DNA of 64,000 bases from an uncultured Litoreibacter sp. GTDB taxonomy: Bacteria > Pseudomonadota > Alphaproteobacteria > Rhodobacterales > Rhodobacteraceae. A program made the position numbers and the translations under genes. This document shows, one piece after another, positions 1 to 10,744 of the stretch; the stretch's first letter is position 1; the number at the start of each line of letters is the position of its first letter. Location of the stretch: contig NZ_CANKWO010000002.1 in assembly GCF_947487515.1 (NCBI RefSeq), positions 248,001 to 312,000 of the forward strand, in the 5' to 3' direction. The notes beneath the pieces were generated by a model that was not told the origin of the DNA, made no database searches, and was given only the letters and a program-made list of their open reading frames with translations.

Positions 1-1734
1 CATCAACCGCTGAATTTCATCCAGCATTTGTTGAAGCTGATCTTCGGTGATTGTTTGTGTCTTGCCTTGCGCTTGCTGCTGCTCGCCGCCCTCTTGGCCC
101 TCTTGCGCCAGTTGCTCCATATACTGCTGCATGGCGTCGTTGAGCTCTTGCATCAGCTCAGCGATCTCTTCGCTGGTGGCGCCTTCCTTCATCGCATCCG
201 ACAGCCGATCTTGCGCACGCTGTAGGCGCTCAAGCGCGTTGGATAGCCGCCCGTCCTCCAGCAAAATCGCGGCCCGCCAAAGCATGTCTGCGATTTCTTC
301 CTGCTTCTCATCAGAGATGCCAAACTCTGTGGCCAGTTCCAGCCGCGTGATCGCCATTCTGACCGTCAGATAGGCGACTTCGCTGGAAAAGAAACCTTCG
401 GGGTCATAGGTCACCGTGCGCAAAACCTGACTTATGCGCGGCGCATTCTCGCGGGACCAAAGCAGATCGCGACGTTGCTCGACCAGAGCCTTGGCAATGG
501 GCTGAAAGAACCGCCGAGTAGGTAACTCTGCCGACATCGGGGCTGGTTGGCTTTGTTGCTCGGACACATCCGTGACCGAAAGATCGATCACAACGGGCAA
601 TCCGGCCCATGGGTGCTCTGACAAGTTTTCGATCAGCGTCTCCGAAAACGCTGCCCGCCCGCCAGAGATGGGCATTGGCAAATCCAGCACGACATCCTCG
701 CGAGGCTCGGGGGCCACAACCAACCCATAGCGCCGATCCACAGCCGCCAAATCCAGCGACAACGTCGCCGTTCCTCCCATTACCCCGTAGTCATCCGAGG
801 CGGAGAACGGCAATTCCATTTCGCCGTTCAACTTGCGCGAAACTTCGCCCTCTACGTGAACCGTCGGAGGGGCATCGGCCAGCGCCGTCACCTGCCACTC
901 TGCGACATCATCGCCGCCGATCTGGATTGTCCCGTCATTATTTATGACACGGTTGAACGCCGTTTCAGGCTGCTCTCCTTCGGGGTGCGCTTCGCCCGAA
1001 ACCGTTTCTGTGAACGTCAAACTTCCGACTTGGCCGTAAAGTCGCACCGTTAGGTCGCTGCCTTTTGGAACAGTCAGTTCTGTCACTTTGACATCGTTCA
1101 AATACAAGCTCGGCTTACCGGTGTAGGCCGGTGGCTCGATCCAGATTTCCCATGCAGGGCCTGCGGCGACGGCTTGGCCCATTACGCCAGTTGTCAGATC
1201 GTCCAGTGAGCCGCTTCGCCAAAGACTGCCGAACCCCGCCGTCATGACAAACAAAAGCAACGCCACATAGCGAAGGGCGTATGGGTCGTGCTTTGACACC
1301 TGCAAATTCGGAGAAACGGCGGCAGCCTCATCAAGGCGGGCCTGCATGCGCGCCTTATGGGCCTGCCAGATCGCTAAGGACGAAGCATCCCCAGCCCCCA
1401 GCGCCTGCGTGTCCATTGCGGCGGTTACAGGTCGCCCCACCATTGTTTGGTCAATACGTGTCAGCGCGTCCTGCCAACGCGGCCGCTGAAACCGACGCCA
1501 CGCAAACAGCATCGCCCAGCCCAACCCGATGAAAAATGCAGCAGCCACCCCCCAAAGAACCGCAGGGGAGGAACCGGCCCCCGCCGCCAGCAACGCCACC
1601 GAAATGCCCGCGAATAAAACCGCCCAAAGCGGCCAGAAAGCATGTGTGATCCGCTCTGCCCAAAGCCCCGCCAGCGTCAGCCGCGCAGGCCAGATCAAAG
1701 CGGAAAGGTTCAGGTCAGTGTCAGGCTTGGTCAT
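1..1734 (-). CDS. TIGR02302 family protein (large membrane protein; C-terminus runs off the window)
   Basis: Open minus-strand frame from ATG at 1734 to the window edge (578 codons, no stop); translation MTKPDTDLNLSALIWPARLTLAGLWAERITHAFWPLWAVLFAG..., Gln/Glu-rich C-terminal part; adjacent to lysA as in Rhodobacterales. Confidence 0.8.
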   Translation of the reverse strand, partial: MTKPDTDLNLSALIWPARLTLAGLWAERITHAFWPLWAVLFAGISVALLAAGAGSSPAVLWGVAAAFFIGLGWAMLFAWRRFQRPRWQDALTRIDQTMVGRPVTAAMDTQALGAGDASSLAIWQAHKARMQARLDEAAAVSPNLQVSKHDPYALRYVALLLFVMTAGFGSLWRSGSLDDLTTGVMGQAVAAGPAWEIWIEPPAYTGKPSLYLNDVKVTELTVPKGSDLTVRLYGQVGSLTFTETVSGEAHPEGEQPETAFNRVINNDGTIQIGGDDVAEWQVTALADAPPTVHVEGEVSRKLNGEMELPFSASDDYGVMGGTATLSLDLAAVDRRYGLVVAPEPREDVVLDLPMPISGGRAAFSETLIENLSEHPWAGLPVVIDLSVTDVSEQQSQPAPMSAELPTRRFFQPIAKALVEQRRDLLWSRENAPRISQVLRTVTYDPEGFFSSEVAYLTVRMAITRLELATEFGISDEKQEEIADMLWRAAILLEDGRLSNALERLQRAQDRLSDAMKEGATSEEIAELMQELNDAMQQYMEQLAQEGQEGGEQQQAQGKTQTITEDQLQQMLDEIQRLM

Positions 1735-1767
1735 CCAGTCATCCCAAAGGGTTAACGCACCATAGCG

Positions 1768-3033
1768 TTATAGCCACGTGGGGATGGTATCGCGATTTAT
1801 CATTTCGTCAAAGGTCGGACGTTCCCGAATGACGGCGAATTGATCCTCATGCACCAAAACCTCGGGGATTAGCGGTCTGGAGTTGTACTCAGACGCCATC
1901 ACAGCCCCATACGCCCCCGCAGAGCGGAAAGCGACAAGGTCGCCAGCCCCCACAGGTGGCATGATACGTTGCTTGGCAAAAGTATCACCGCTTTCACAAA
2001 TTGGCCCCACGATGTCGTATTTGACCTGATCTACGCCCGCCGTCGGCTCTACGACCGGAATAATATCGTGATGCGCGCCATACATCGCGGGGCGAATCAA
2101 GTCATTCATCGCGGCGTCGATAATCATAAAATTGCGGTCTTCACCTTCTTTGATGTAGATTACCTCAGACACCAAAAGACCTGCGTTGCCCGCAATTAAA
2201 CGACCTGGCTCAATTTCGATCTCGCACCCAAGGTGGCCGACTTTCTCTTGCACCAGCTGACCGAATTCTTGCGGCAATGGCGGCGCATCGTTGGACCGCT
2301 CATAGGGAATGCCCAGCCCGCCCCCAAGATCGAGGCGGCGGATGTTGTGGCCTTCAGCACGCAGCAAAGTGGTCAGTTCTGCGACTTTGTCAAAGGCCTG
2401 CCCGAACGGCTCTAGCTGCGTCAACTGACTACCGATGTGCACATCGATGCCCACCACGTCCAGCCCGGGAAGGGCCGCGGCCTGCGCATAGACGTCTTTG
2501 GCCCGCGAAATCGGGATGCCGAATTTGTTTTCCGACTTTCCGGTGGCGATTTTCTCATGAGTTTTGGCATCAACATCCGGATTCACACGAATGGTAACCG
2601 GAGCAATCGCGCCCATAGACGCCGCCACCTCAGAGAGCACCAACATCTCGGGCTCGCTTTCGATGTTGAACTGGCGAATCCCGCCTTCTAGCGCCAACCG
2701 CATCTCGGCACGGGTTTTGCCCACGCCAGAGAAAACGATCCGCTCGCCGGGGATGCCGGCCGCCTTGGCCCGCAGGTATTCCCCACCTGACACGACATCC
2801 ATGCCTGCGCCCAGATCACCCAGCAGCTTCAAAACTGCTTGGTTCGAATTGGCCTTCATGGCGTAGCACACAAGGTGCTCGGTCCAATCCAACGCGTCGT
2901 CGAACAAGCGAAAATGACGGCTGAGCGTCGCGGTTGAATACACATAGAACGGCGCGCCAACCTGTGCGGCGATATCGGCGATAGCTACGTTTTCGGCGTG
3001 CAGAATGCCGTCGCGGTAAAGAAAGTGATCCAT
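1768..3033 (-). CDS. lysA: Diaminopimelate decarboxylase
   Basis: MDHFLYRDGILHAENVAIADIAAQVGAPFYVYSTATL...; CYAMKANSN PLP-lysine motif, GVDVHIGSQ-like and CESGDTFAK motifs; start moved to internal ATG at 3033. Confidence 0.95.
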   Translation of the reverse strand: MDHFLYRDGILHAENVAIADIAAQVGAPFYVYSTATLSRHFRLFDDALDWTEHLVCYAMKANSNQAVLKLLGDLGAGMDVVSGGEYLRAKAAGIPGERIVFSGVGKTRAEMRLALEGGIRQFNIESEPEMLVLSEVAASMGAIAPVTIRVNPDVDAKTHEKIATGKSENKFGIPISRAKDVYAQAAALPGLDVVGIDVHIGSQLTQLEPFGQAFDKVAELTTLLRAEGHNIRRLDLGGGLGIPYERSNDAPPLPQEFGQLVQEKVGHLGCEIEIEPGRLIAGNAGLLVSEVIYIKEGEDRNFMIIDAAMNDLIRPAMYGAHHDIIPVVEPTAGVDQVKYDIVGPICESGDTFAKQRIMPPVGAGDLVAFRSAGAYGAVMASEYNSRPLIPEVLVHEDQFAVIRERPTFDEMINRDTIPTWL

Positions 3034-3268
3034 CAGTCGAGAGGCCTTCTGCGCAAGAATAAGTAAGGCGGCAAGCCGCATGAAACACCGATACAGAATG
3101 TGGCAGAGATCGCAACATGCGCCAGCCTTTCCTATATCGGTTAGGCCGCGATGTAGCCCATTCCCCTATCGCGTGAAAAGGCCGCAATCATACCGATACC
3201 CCGTATTTTCCTTATTTTTGCCCAGAAACTTCGGCAAATTCCACGCACGGGCTTAGGGGGCCGATCGA

Positions 3269-4237
3269 ATGATGAGATATTACTTCCTGTTTTCCTTGGC
3301 ATATCTGGCCTTTGCGGTCGGATTGATATTTGCCGTTCGCGAGCAGCCAGCCGCCCTGTTGATGGGGGCCGTTTTGACCTCTTTGTATTTGGCGAAGTCC
3401 TTTGCCGCTTGGGTCCCTGTCGTGGGGGTCGCTCTGGGCGCGTCTTTGTATCTGACACGCAAATACAGCGTCAAAGAGCGCATCATTCCAGCGATCTACG
3501 CAGTTATGGGCTGTTTGGTTTTCGCGACAGCTTTCTCCTTGGTGAAGACGTCTATCCCCTTCGTGCAACCCTTCTACGCTGACCCGTTTTTCGCCGATCT
3601 CGATGCGGCGTTGCACATGGGCGTGGACCCATGGGTGATCACCCATGCAATTTCGGCGTATATCCCCACCAGCTTGGTGGTGATTGTTTACTTTATGGTC
3701 TGGTCCTTTCCGGCCGTCTTCCTTCCCGTGTTTATCGCTTTGACAGATTCGGACACGGAACGTTCCAAGCGGTTTATTATCCTTCACGTCGCGGTGTGGA
3801 TTGGCTTGGGGAATATAATGGCGGCAATCGGCAGCTCGGTTGGGCCGGTTTATTATGACCGCCTTTTGGGGGGCTCCCGCTTTAGTGACCTTTCAAACGC
3901 CCTTGAAACAAGCGGTATTGCGGCCTCCCCGCTTGGTGGCGTGCAGGAAAACTTGTGGGTGCTTTATTCCGAATCCGGCCAAAGTCTTGGGTCAGGCATC
4001 TCGGCGTTTCCGTCGGTTCATGTCGGCATTGCAGCCGTCACATTCCTATACGTCTGGGAGCGGTCGCGAATCTTGGCCCCCCTTGGTGCGCTGTTTGCCG
4101 CGATGATCATGTTCTTCTCGGTCTATCACGGATGGCATTACGCAATAGACGGATATGTCTCGATTGTTGCAGTAACAGCCCTCTGGGCGGCACTTCGGCG
4201 ACGTAACGTTGCGATTGCCACTTACATTCCTGCTTGA
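3269..4237 (+). CDS. PAP2 superfamily (inositolphosphotransferase/phosphatase-like) membrane protein
   Basis: Multiple TM segments; C-terminal AFPSVHVG ... YHGWHYAIDGY resembles PAP2 motifs SxHxG and HYxxD. Confidence 0.75.
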   Translation: MMRYYFLFSLAYLAFAVGLIFAVREQPAALLMGAVLTSLYLAKSFAAWVPVVGVALGASLYLTRKYSVKERIIPAIYAVMGCLVFATAFSLVKTSIPFVQPFYADPFFADLDAALHMGVDPWVITHAISAYIPTSLVVIVYFMVWSFPAVFLPVFIALTDSDTERSKRFIILHVAVWIGLGNIMAAIGSSVGPVYYDRLLGGSRFSDLSNALETSGIAASPLGGVQENLWVLYSESGQSLGSGISAFPSVHVGIAAVTFLYVWERSRILAPLGALFAAMIMFFSVYHGWHYAIDGYVSIVAVTALWAALRRRNVAIATYIPA

Positions 4238-4303
4238 TTGAAGGCTAAAAGCTAACAATGTTGCTGACCCACCCTTACAGGGTGATGCGAGAGGAAGTGA
4301 GAT

Positions 4304-5938
4304 ATGGCCGAGATTGAACGCGAAAGCATGGAATACGACGTAGTCATCGTAGGGGCAGGCCCAGCCGGCCTTAGCGCCGCTATTCGTCTGAAACAGCTGG
4401 ATGCAGACCTCAACGTTGTAGTGTTGGAAAAAGGCTCTGAAGTTGGAGCACATATTCTGTCAGGCGCGGTGCTTGATCCTTGTGGTCTTGATGCCCTGTT
4501 GCCGGACTGGCGCACTATGGGTGCCCCAATCAAAACCGAGGTCAAAACCGACAACTTTTACATGCTTGGGGAGGCCGGTCAGGTCCGCATACCGAATATG
4601 GTAATGCCCCCTTTGATGAACAACCACGGCAATTACATCGTCTCCATGGCCAATGTCTGCCGCTGGATGGCTGAGCAAGCCGAAGGCATGGGCGTCGAAA
4701 TCTTCCCCGGCATGGCATGCTCCGACATCGTTTATGGCGACAACGGCGAGGTCAAAGGTGTGATCGCAGGGGTATTCGGTCTGGAAGCAGACGGATCTTA
4801 CGGCGAAAACACAGAGCCAGGCATGGAGCTGCACGGCAAATACGTGTTCCTGTCTGAAGGCGTGCGCGGCTCCCTGTCCAAGCAAGTTATCGAAAAATTC
4901 GATCTGGCCAAAGACTCCAGCCCGCAAAAATACGGCCTTGGCATGAAAGAAATCTGGGAAATCGATCCAGCCAAGCACAAGGAAGGCACCGTGACCCACA
5001 CAATGGGTTGGCCTTTGGGCGGCAACGCGGGCGGCGGGTCGTTTATCTACCACCTTGAGAACAACCAAGTGTACGTAGGGTTTGTGGTTCACCTGAACTA
5101 CGAAAACCCGCATCTGTTCCCCTACATGGAATTCCAACGCTTCAAGCATCACCCCATGGTTGCCGACCTGTTGGAAGGCGGAAAACGCGTGGCCTACGGC
5201 GCACGTGCGATCACCGAAGGCGGCTGGCAGTCCTTGCCAAAAACCGCTTTCCCAGGGGGCGCATTGCTGGGCTGTTCCGCGGGTATGGTCAATGTGCCGC
5301 GCATCAAGGGCAACCACAACGCCATGCTGTCGGGCAAAGCCGCCGCAGAAGCCGCGTTCGAGGCCATTGGCGCGGGCCGCTCCGGTGACACATTGGACGG
5401 CTACGACACAGAAGTCCGCACAGGTGTCATCGCGAAAGACCTCAAGCGCGTGCGCAACGTTAAGCCTTTGTGGTCCAACTACGGCCTCACCGCATCCCTC
5501 GTCGTGGGCGGAGCCGACATGTGGTGTAACAACATCTTCGGCACGTCGCCGTTGAACCTCAAACACGGCAAATCTGATGCCGACGCCACAGGAAAGGCCG
5601 CGGACTTCAAGGTCATCGACTACCCCAAGCCAGACGGCAAGTTGTCTTTCGACCGGTTGACCAATGTGGCCTTCGCCGCCACCAACCACGAGGAAAGCCA
5701 ACCCTCGCATCTTCAACTGAAGGATGCGAGCATTCCGATGTCAGTGAACGTGCCCGAATACGCGGAGCCCGCGCAGCGCTACTGCCCTGCGGGGGTGTAC
5801 GAGGTGGTCGATGACGCCTTCGTGATAAACTTTCAAAACTGCGTACACTGCAAGACCTGCGACATCAAAGATCCGTCGCAAAACATTGTATGGACGACGC
5901 CTCAGGGCGGTGACGGGCCAAACTACCCAAACATGTAA
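4304..5938 (+). CDS. Electron transfer flavoprotein-ubiquinone oxidoreductase
   Basis: DVVIVGAGPAGLSAAIRLKQ FAD motif; C-terminal CPAGVYE...NFQNCVHCKTCDIKDPSQNIVWTTPQGGDGPNYPNM 4Fe-4S signature of ETF-QO. Confidence 0.95.
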   Translation: MAEIERESMEYDVVIVGAGPAGLSAAIRLKQLDADLNVVVLEKGSEVGAHILSGAVLDPCGLDALLPDWRTMGAPIKTEVKTDNFYMLGEAGQVRIPNMVMPPLMNNHGNYIVSMANVCRWMAEQAEGMGVEIFPGMACSDIVYGDNGEVKGVIAGVFGLEADGSYGENTEPGMELHGKYVFLSEGVRGSLSKQVIEKFDLAKDSSPQKYGLGMKEIWEIDPAKHKEGTVTHTMGWPLGGNAGGGSFIYHLENNQVYVGFVVHLNYENPHLFPYMEFQRFKHHPMVADLLEGGKRVAYGARAITEGGWQSLPKTAFPGGALLGCSAGMVNVPRIKGNHNAMLSGKAAAEAAFEAIGAGRSGDTLDGYDTEVRTGVIAKDLKRVRNVKPLWSNYGLTASLVVGGADMWCNNIFGTSPLNLKHGKSDADATGKAADFKVIDYPKPDGKLSFDRLTNVAFAATNHEESQPSHLQLKDASIPMSVNVPEYAEPAQRYCPAGVYEVVDDAFVINFQNCVHCKTCDIKDPSQNIVWTTPQGGDGPNYPNM

Positions 5939-6058
5939 GTGTGAAATGGCGCGGTGGGGAACATCCCATCGCGCCCTTCTTCCAATCGGGTCATGGACAA
6001 CCTGTCAGCGCGCACCTACCTTCATTAGGGAACGCAAGATGAATTGGGCCGAACTGTA

Positions 6059-7768
6059 ATGATCAAGACTAAAATTCAACACCGCGTCGCATTGTTGATG
6101 TTGTCGCTCGCCACCAGTGCCGCACCGGTATTCGCCGCTGAGCAAGGGCTTGCAGGGCCATATCTTGCGGCACGGCAGGCCACGTTTTCGTCCGACTATA
6201 CAGAAGCTACCCACTACTACCGCAAGGCCATCGCCGCCGAGCCACAAAACCTTCTTCTTCAGGAGAACGCAATTATTGCGATGATCGGTCAGGGCGACAT
6301 TTTGGGCGCTGCCGAGATCGCCACTGAATATGAGGCCGCAGGCGGGCGCAACCAAATCGTTGATCTGGTACTCGACACCATCGCGGTGGCCAATGGCAGC
6401 TTTGATCGCACGGCCCTTGAAAGCCCGGAGAAGGACGGCCTTGCGCCGCTGTTGAACGGGCTAACCCGTGCATGGGCGTTGCTTGGCCAAGGTCAGATGT
6501 CCGATGCGACTGACGCCTTCGCATCCGTTGCAAAGATCGAAGACTTCGCCTCCTTTTCTCATTATCACAACGCTTTGGCCTTGGCCTCCGTTGGCGATTT
6601 CGAAGGGGCTGACGCGATCTTGAGCGGGGAACGATTTGGTCCCCTCGTGCTTAGCGTGCGCGGGATCGAAGCACATGCACAAGTTCTGGCCCAACTGGAC
6701 CGCAAAGAGGCCGCGCTAGAGCTTCTTGATGCCGCTCTCGTCAATGGGTTTAGCGCCGAGTTGGAAGACCTGAAGGCCCGTCTGAAGTCCGGAACGCCGT
6801 TGGAATACAATTTCGTCACCGACGCCCGTGCAGGTGTGGCGGAAGTCTACTTCAATCTGTCTGCGGTATTGAATGGCCGCGCCGCGCCAGAGCATGTTTT
6901 GCTCTATGTTCGCATGGCCCAACATATCCGACCGACCCATGCAGCTGCTGTTTTGATGACCGCCGAGATCCTTGAAGATATGCGCCAGTTTGATCTCGCG
7001 ACTGAGGCCTATGCGACGCTTCCCCCTGAAGACCCAGCCTATGTTCTGGCAGAAATTGGCCGCGCCAATGCATTGTATTCAGATGACCGCAAGGACGCAT
7101 CTGTTGAGGTGTTGACCGCGCTGTCAAAATCGCACGAGGCGGTGTCCATGGTCCATTCGACCTTGGGGGACATGCTAAGCCGCACTGATAAGAACGACCA
7201 AGCCATCGCCGCTTATACCCGCGCGTTGGAAATCAACGGCATCGGCAACAGAAACAACTGGCGAATTTACTATGCCCGCGGGATCGTAAAGGAACGTCAA
7301 GATGACTTGATCGGGATGGAGTTCGATTTCCGCAAGGCGCTAGAATTGTCTCCAAACCATCCTGATGTCCTGAACTACCTTGGCTATTCCTTGGTGGAGC
7401 AACGCATCAAACTGGATGAAGCCCTGGGCATGATTCAAACCGCTGTGAAGGAAAGCCCCGATAGCGGCTACATCACTGACAGCCTTGGCTGGATTTTTTA
7501 CCGCCTTGGCCGTTTTGAAGAGGCCGTCGCCCCAATGGAGCGCGCCGTGGAGCTGCTACCGGTTGATCCCATCGTGAACGACCATCTTGGCGATGTGTAT
7601 TGGAAAGTCGGACGCGAACGCGAGGCAGAATTCCAATGGAAACGCGCCCTGTCCTTTGAACCCGAAGAAGCAGATGCGGACCGTATTCGCAGCAAATTGG
7701 CGCGCGGGCTGACCGCAGTTTTGGAAGACGAGGCCAATGCAGGGGCCACGCAAACCGCCAACGACTGA
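6059..7768 (+). CDS. Tetratricopeptide repeat protein with signal peptide
   Basis: MIKTKIQHRVALLMLSLATSAAPVFA signal peptide; multiple TPR-like repeats (AIAAYTRALEINGIGNRNNWRIYYARGIVKERQDD, etc.); stop overlaps ispE start. Confidence 0.85.
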   Translation: MIKTKIQHRVALLMLSLATSAAPVFAAEQGLAGPYLAARQATFSSDYTEATHYYRKAIAAEPQNLLLQENAIIAMIGQGDILGAAEIATEYEAAGGRNQIVDLVLDTIAVANGSFDRTALESPEKDGLAPLLNGLTRAWALLGQGQMSDATDAFASVAKIEDFASFSHYHNALALASVGDFEGADAILSGERFGPLVLSVRGIEAHAQVLAQLDRKEAALELLDAALVNGFSAELEDLKARLKSGTPLEYNFVTDARAGVAEVYFNLSAVLNGRAAPEHVLLYVRMAQHIRPTHAAAVLMTAEILEDMRQFDLATEAYATLPPEDPAYVLAEIGRANALYSDDRKDASVEVLTALSKSHEAVSMVHSTLGDMLSRTDKNDQAIAAYTRALEINGIGNRNNWRIYYARGIVKERQDDLIGMEFDFRKALELSPNHPDVLNYLGYSLVEQRIKLDEALGMIQTAVKESPDSGYITDSLGWIFYRLGRFEEAVAPMERAVELLPVDPIVNDHLGDVYWKVGREREAEFQWKRALSFEPEEADADRIRSKLARGLTAVLEDEANAGATQTAND

Positions 7769-8622
7769 TGACGGAAGAATTTGCGCCCGCGAAGGTCAAT
7801 CTTGCCTTACATCTTACGGGACTACGCGCTGACGGCTACCATTTGCTAGACAGCTTTGTGATGTTTGCCTCTGTTGGTGACACGCTCAGGTTCAGCCCTG
7901 CGCAAAGCCTATCGCTGTCCGTCGATGGTCCCGAAGCGGGAACCGTTCCGACAGATAAAAACTCTGTGCTTTCGGCGGCTCAACTGCTCAGCCCCAACCA
8001 AGGCGCCCATATTCATCTTACAAAGCGGCTGCCCGTGGCGGCAGGTATCGGTGGCGGGACTGCCGACGCCGCTGCCGCCTACCGCGGGTTGTCACGGGTC
8101 TGGGGAATCGCCCCCTTTGAGCCAACACCGCAGACCTTTGCCCATGTGGCGCAGCTGGGCGCGGACGTCCCTGTATGCCTTGCGTCAAGAACCGCGCGAA
8201 TGTCGGGTATTGGCGAAAAAATCGAATTGCTGCCGGATGTCCCCAGTTTAGATGCTGTTCTGGTCAACCCCCGCGTCGAGGTTTCAACGCCAAAAGTGTT
8301 CAAAACTATTGCGCAGAAGAACAACGCGCCAATGACGTCGCCTCCCGCAAGTTTTGCGTCCTCACGCGATGTCATCTCTTGGTTGAGCCAACAGCGAAAC
8401 GACATGCAGCCTGCCGCCCAAACAATCGAGCCGGTGATCACCGATGTGCTGTCTCAGATTGCCGCAACAAACAGGTGCGACCTTGCCAGAATGTCAGGAT
8501 CCGGCGCCACATGCTTTGGCCTGTATTCAGACCCCGAAGCCGCGCAACATGCAGCCACGGTCATTGCGAAACGGCATCCAAACTGGTGGGTTCACGCCTG
8601 CACTTTGGGGGACGCGCGCTAG
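7768..8622 (+). CDS. ispE: 4-(cytidine 5'-diphospho)-2-C-methyl-D-erythritol kinase
   Basis: FAPAKVNLALHLTGLRADGYHLLDSFVMF; GHMP motif PVAAGIGGGTADAAA. Confidence 0.95.
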   Translation: MTEEFAPAKVNLALHLTGLRADGYHLLDSFVMFASVGDTLRFSPAQSLSLSVDGPEAGTVPTDKNSVLSAAQLLSPNQGAHIHLTKRLPVAAGIGGGTADAAAAYRGLSRVWGIAPFEPTPQTFAHVAQLGADVPVCLASRTARMSGIGEKIELLPDVPSLDAVLVNPRVEVSTPKVFKTIAQKNNAPMTSPPASFASSRDVISWLSQQRNDMQPAAQTIEPVITDVLSQIAATNRCDLARMSGSGATCFGLYSDPEAAQHAATVIAKRHPNWWVHACTLGDAR

Positions 8623-9620
8623 TTCAGCCGCGACACCACATAGTCAGCCAAGTCGCTCAGCATATCCGTTAATGCCCCCTGAGGCACCGCATCCAGCGCC
8701 TTTTTAGCTGTCTCGGACCACGCCAAAGCGTCTTGGCGCGATTGCTCCAAGGCCTCGTGTTTCGCCAGTAACTGAAGCGCGTGATCCAGATCGCCGTCCT
8801 CCTGCTTACCCTTCTCAATGGTCCGCACCCAGAAGTCGCGATCGGCATCGCCTCCGGCGGCAATCGCTTTGATCAATGGCAAAGTCAGTTTGCGTTCGCG
8901 AAAGTCGTCGCCTACGTTTTTGCCCGTCTTGGCAGTGTCGCCCGCAAAATCAAGGATATCATCCGCGATCTGGAAACTGACGCCCAAGGCATCCCCATAG
9001 CTGTAGAAGGCCTGAACGACTGCATCAGGCGCATCGGCGATCATCCCGCCCACTTGCGTCGCGGCAGAAAACAATGCGGCCGTTTTTCCGCGTACAACTT
9101 GCAAATAAATGTCTTCAGATGTTGTCAGGTCTTGCGCGGCAGTCAGTTGCAGAACTTCGCCTTCCGCAATCACCGCAGATGCGTTCGAGAGCACCTTCAA
9201 CACATCCAAACGCCCCGCGTCCGTCATCAACTGGAAAGATCGCGCAAACAGATAATCCCCGACCAAGACCGAAGATTTATTGTCCCAAAGAAGGTTGGCC
9301 GCTGGTCGCCCTCGGCGTTGCGCACTCTCGTCAACCACATCGTCATGCAACAATGTCGCTGTGTGAATGAATTCTACCGTTGCGGCCAAATGCACATGAT
9401 ATGGGCCCTCATAGCCGCAAATCCGCGCGGCCGCCAAGGTCAACATCGGGCGGACCCGTTTGCCGCCAGCTTCGACAAGATGCGCCGTGACCTCTGGGAT
9501 GCGCGGGGCATGCTCCGACGCCATGCGTTCACGGATAAGCGCCCCCACAGAGGCAAGATCATCAGACAATGCTGTTTGAAGTCGTTCGTGTGGTTTCACA
9601 GGTTGGGTATCCAAACTCAT
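8619..9620 (-). CDS. Polyprenyl (octaprenyl/decaprenyl-type) diphosphate synthase
   Basis: LLHDDVVDESAQRRGRPA first Asp-rich motif; FQIADDILDF second motif. Confidence 0.93.
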   Translation of the reverse strand: MSLDTQPVKPHERLQTALSDDLASVGALIRERMASEHAPRIPEVTAHLVEAGGKRVRPMLTLAAARICGYEGPYHVHLAATVEFIHTATLLHDDVVDESAQRRGRPAANLLWDNKSSVLVGDYLFARSFQLMTDAGRLDVLKVLSNASAVIAEGEVLQLTAAQDLTTSEDIYLQVVRGKTAALFSAATQVGGMIADAPDAVVQAFYSYGDALGVSFQIADDILDFAGDTAKTGKNVGDDFRERKLTLPLIKAIAAGGDADRDFWVRTIEKGKQEDGDLDHALQLLAKHEALEQSRQDALAWSETAKKALDAVPQGALTDMLSDLADYVVSRLN

Positions 9621-9677
9621 CTTTATGCGCCGCCTCGTGTCTCGACAATCCCGTCAAACTGACGTTAACTCAATCAC

Positions 9678-9893
9678 ATGAAAGAGCTTTTACGCAGCAA
9701 CGATCCTACAGTCATCGCCTTCTCTAAGGCCCTTTTGTCAGGGGAAGATATAGGCGTGTTCGAAATGGACGTCCATATGAGTGTGCTCGAAGGGTCCGTT
9801 GGCATATTGCCGCGCCGGTTGATGGTGCGCGAGGAGGATTTGTTCATGGCACGCGCAATTCTGCGTGATAACGACATTCACATTGATGGCTAA
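9678..9893 (+). CDS. DUF2007-like small protein
   Basis: MKELLRSNDPTVIAFSKALLSGEDIGVFEMDVHMSVLEGSVGILPRRLMVREEDLFMARAILRD; positioned before trmN6-like gene. Confidence 0.8.
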   Translation: MKELLRSNDPTVIAFSKALLSGEDIGVFEMDVHMSVLEGSVGILPRRLMVREEDLFMARAILRDNDIHIDG

Positions 9894-9899
9894 CCGGTC

Positions 9900-10649
9900 A
9901 TGAGTTTCGATGCCGAGCAACTTACCCATGACGCATTTCTTGGCGGTAAGCTGCATCTTTGGCAACCTCAAGACGGCTATCGCGCGGCGACCGATCCCGT
10001 TCTCTTGGCTGCCGCCTGCCCCGCGACCTCTGGTCAATCTGTTCTGGAGTTGGGCTGCGGTGTCGGCACGGCGTCCCTGTGCCTGCGCACACGGGTTGAT
10101 GTTGATCTCAACGGCGTCGAGCTGCAGCCCGCTTATGCCAGTCTGGCCCGCCGAAACGCGGCTGATGCGGGGTACAAAATGGACGTGGTGGACGCCGATC
10201 TGTCCGACCTGCCGATGACCGTTCGCGCCCGCAGCTTTGACCATGTCATATTCAACCCGCCTTACTACGGGCCAGGAACCTCGTCGCCAAACAAAGGTCG
10301 TGACAAGGCCTTGCGCGAACAAACCTCGCTGGCCATTTGGGTGGATACGGCCCTGCGTCGCGCCGGACCCAAGGGCATCGTGACAGTCATCCATTTGGCA
10401 GAAAGAGTCGGGGATCTTATCGAATTGCTTAATCCACGGGCGGGATTGATCGAAATTAAGCCGATTTCCGCCAGAGCAGGAAAAACTGCAGGGCGTGTTT
10501 TGCTGCGCGCGCATAAGGGACGAGCTTCCCGCAGCATATTGCATAACCCGTTGGTCCTGCACGATGGACCGAGACACTTGCGCGACGGGGATGACTTCAC
10601 GCAGGCAGCGACAGACATCCTGAGGCATGGAAATCCGGTAGATTTTTAA
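9900..10649 (+). CDS. tRNA1(Val) (adenine(37)-N6)-methyltransferase-like SAM methyltransferase
   Basis: VLELGCGVGTASLCL SAM motif I; HVIFNPPYYGPG NPPY motif of N6-adenine methyltransferases. Confidence 0.85.
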   Translation: MSFDAEQLTHDAFLGGKLHLWQPQDGYRAATDPVLLAAACPATSGQSVLELGCGVGTASLCLRTRVDVDLNGVELQPAYASLARRNAADAGYKMDVVDADLSDLPMTVRARSFDHVIFNPPYYGPGTSSPNKGRDKALREQTSLAIWVDTALRRAGPKGIVTVIHLAERVGDLIELLNPRAGLIEIKPISARAGKTAGRVLLRAHKGRASRSILHNPLVLHDGPRHLRDGDDFTQAATDILRHGNPVDF

Positions 10650-10744
10650 GAACTATCGCCGCACCGCCGCGATACATTTCCGTGACATGATTCCCCATAT
10701 GTGCTGCAATGTATGCCTAAACCACACCATAAGGAGTTATGCCC

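Noticed and set aside
4460-5716. 418-aa minus-strand ORF opposite ETF-QO
   Set aside because: Antisense shadow ORF of a clear, conserved coding gene; no recognisable domain
8781-9662. 293-aa plus-strand ORF
   Set aside because: Antisense to the polyprenyl diphosphate synthase
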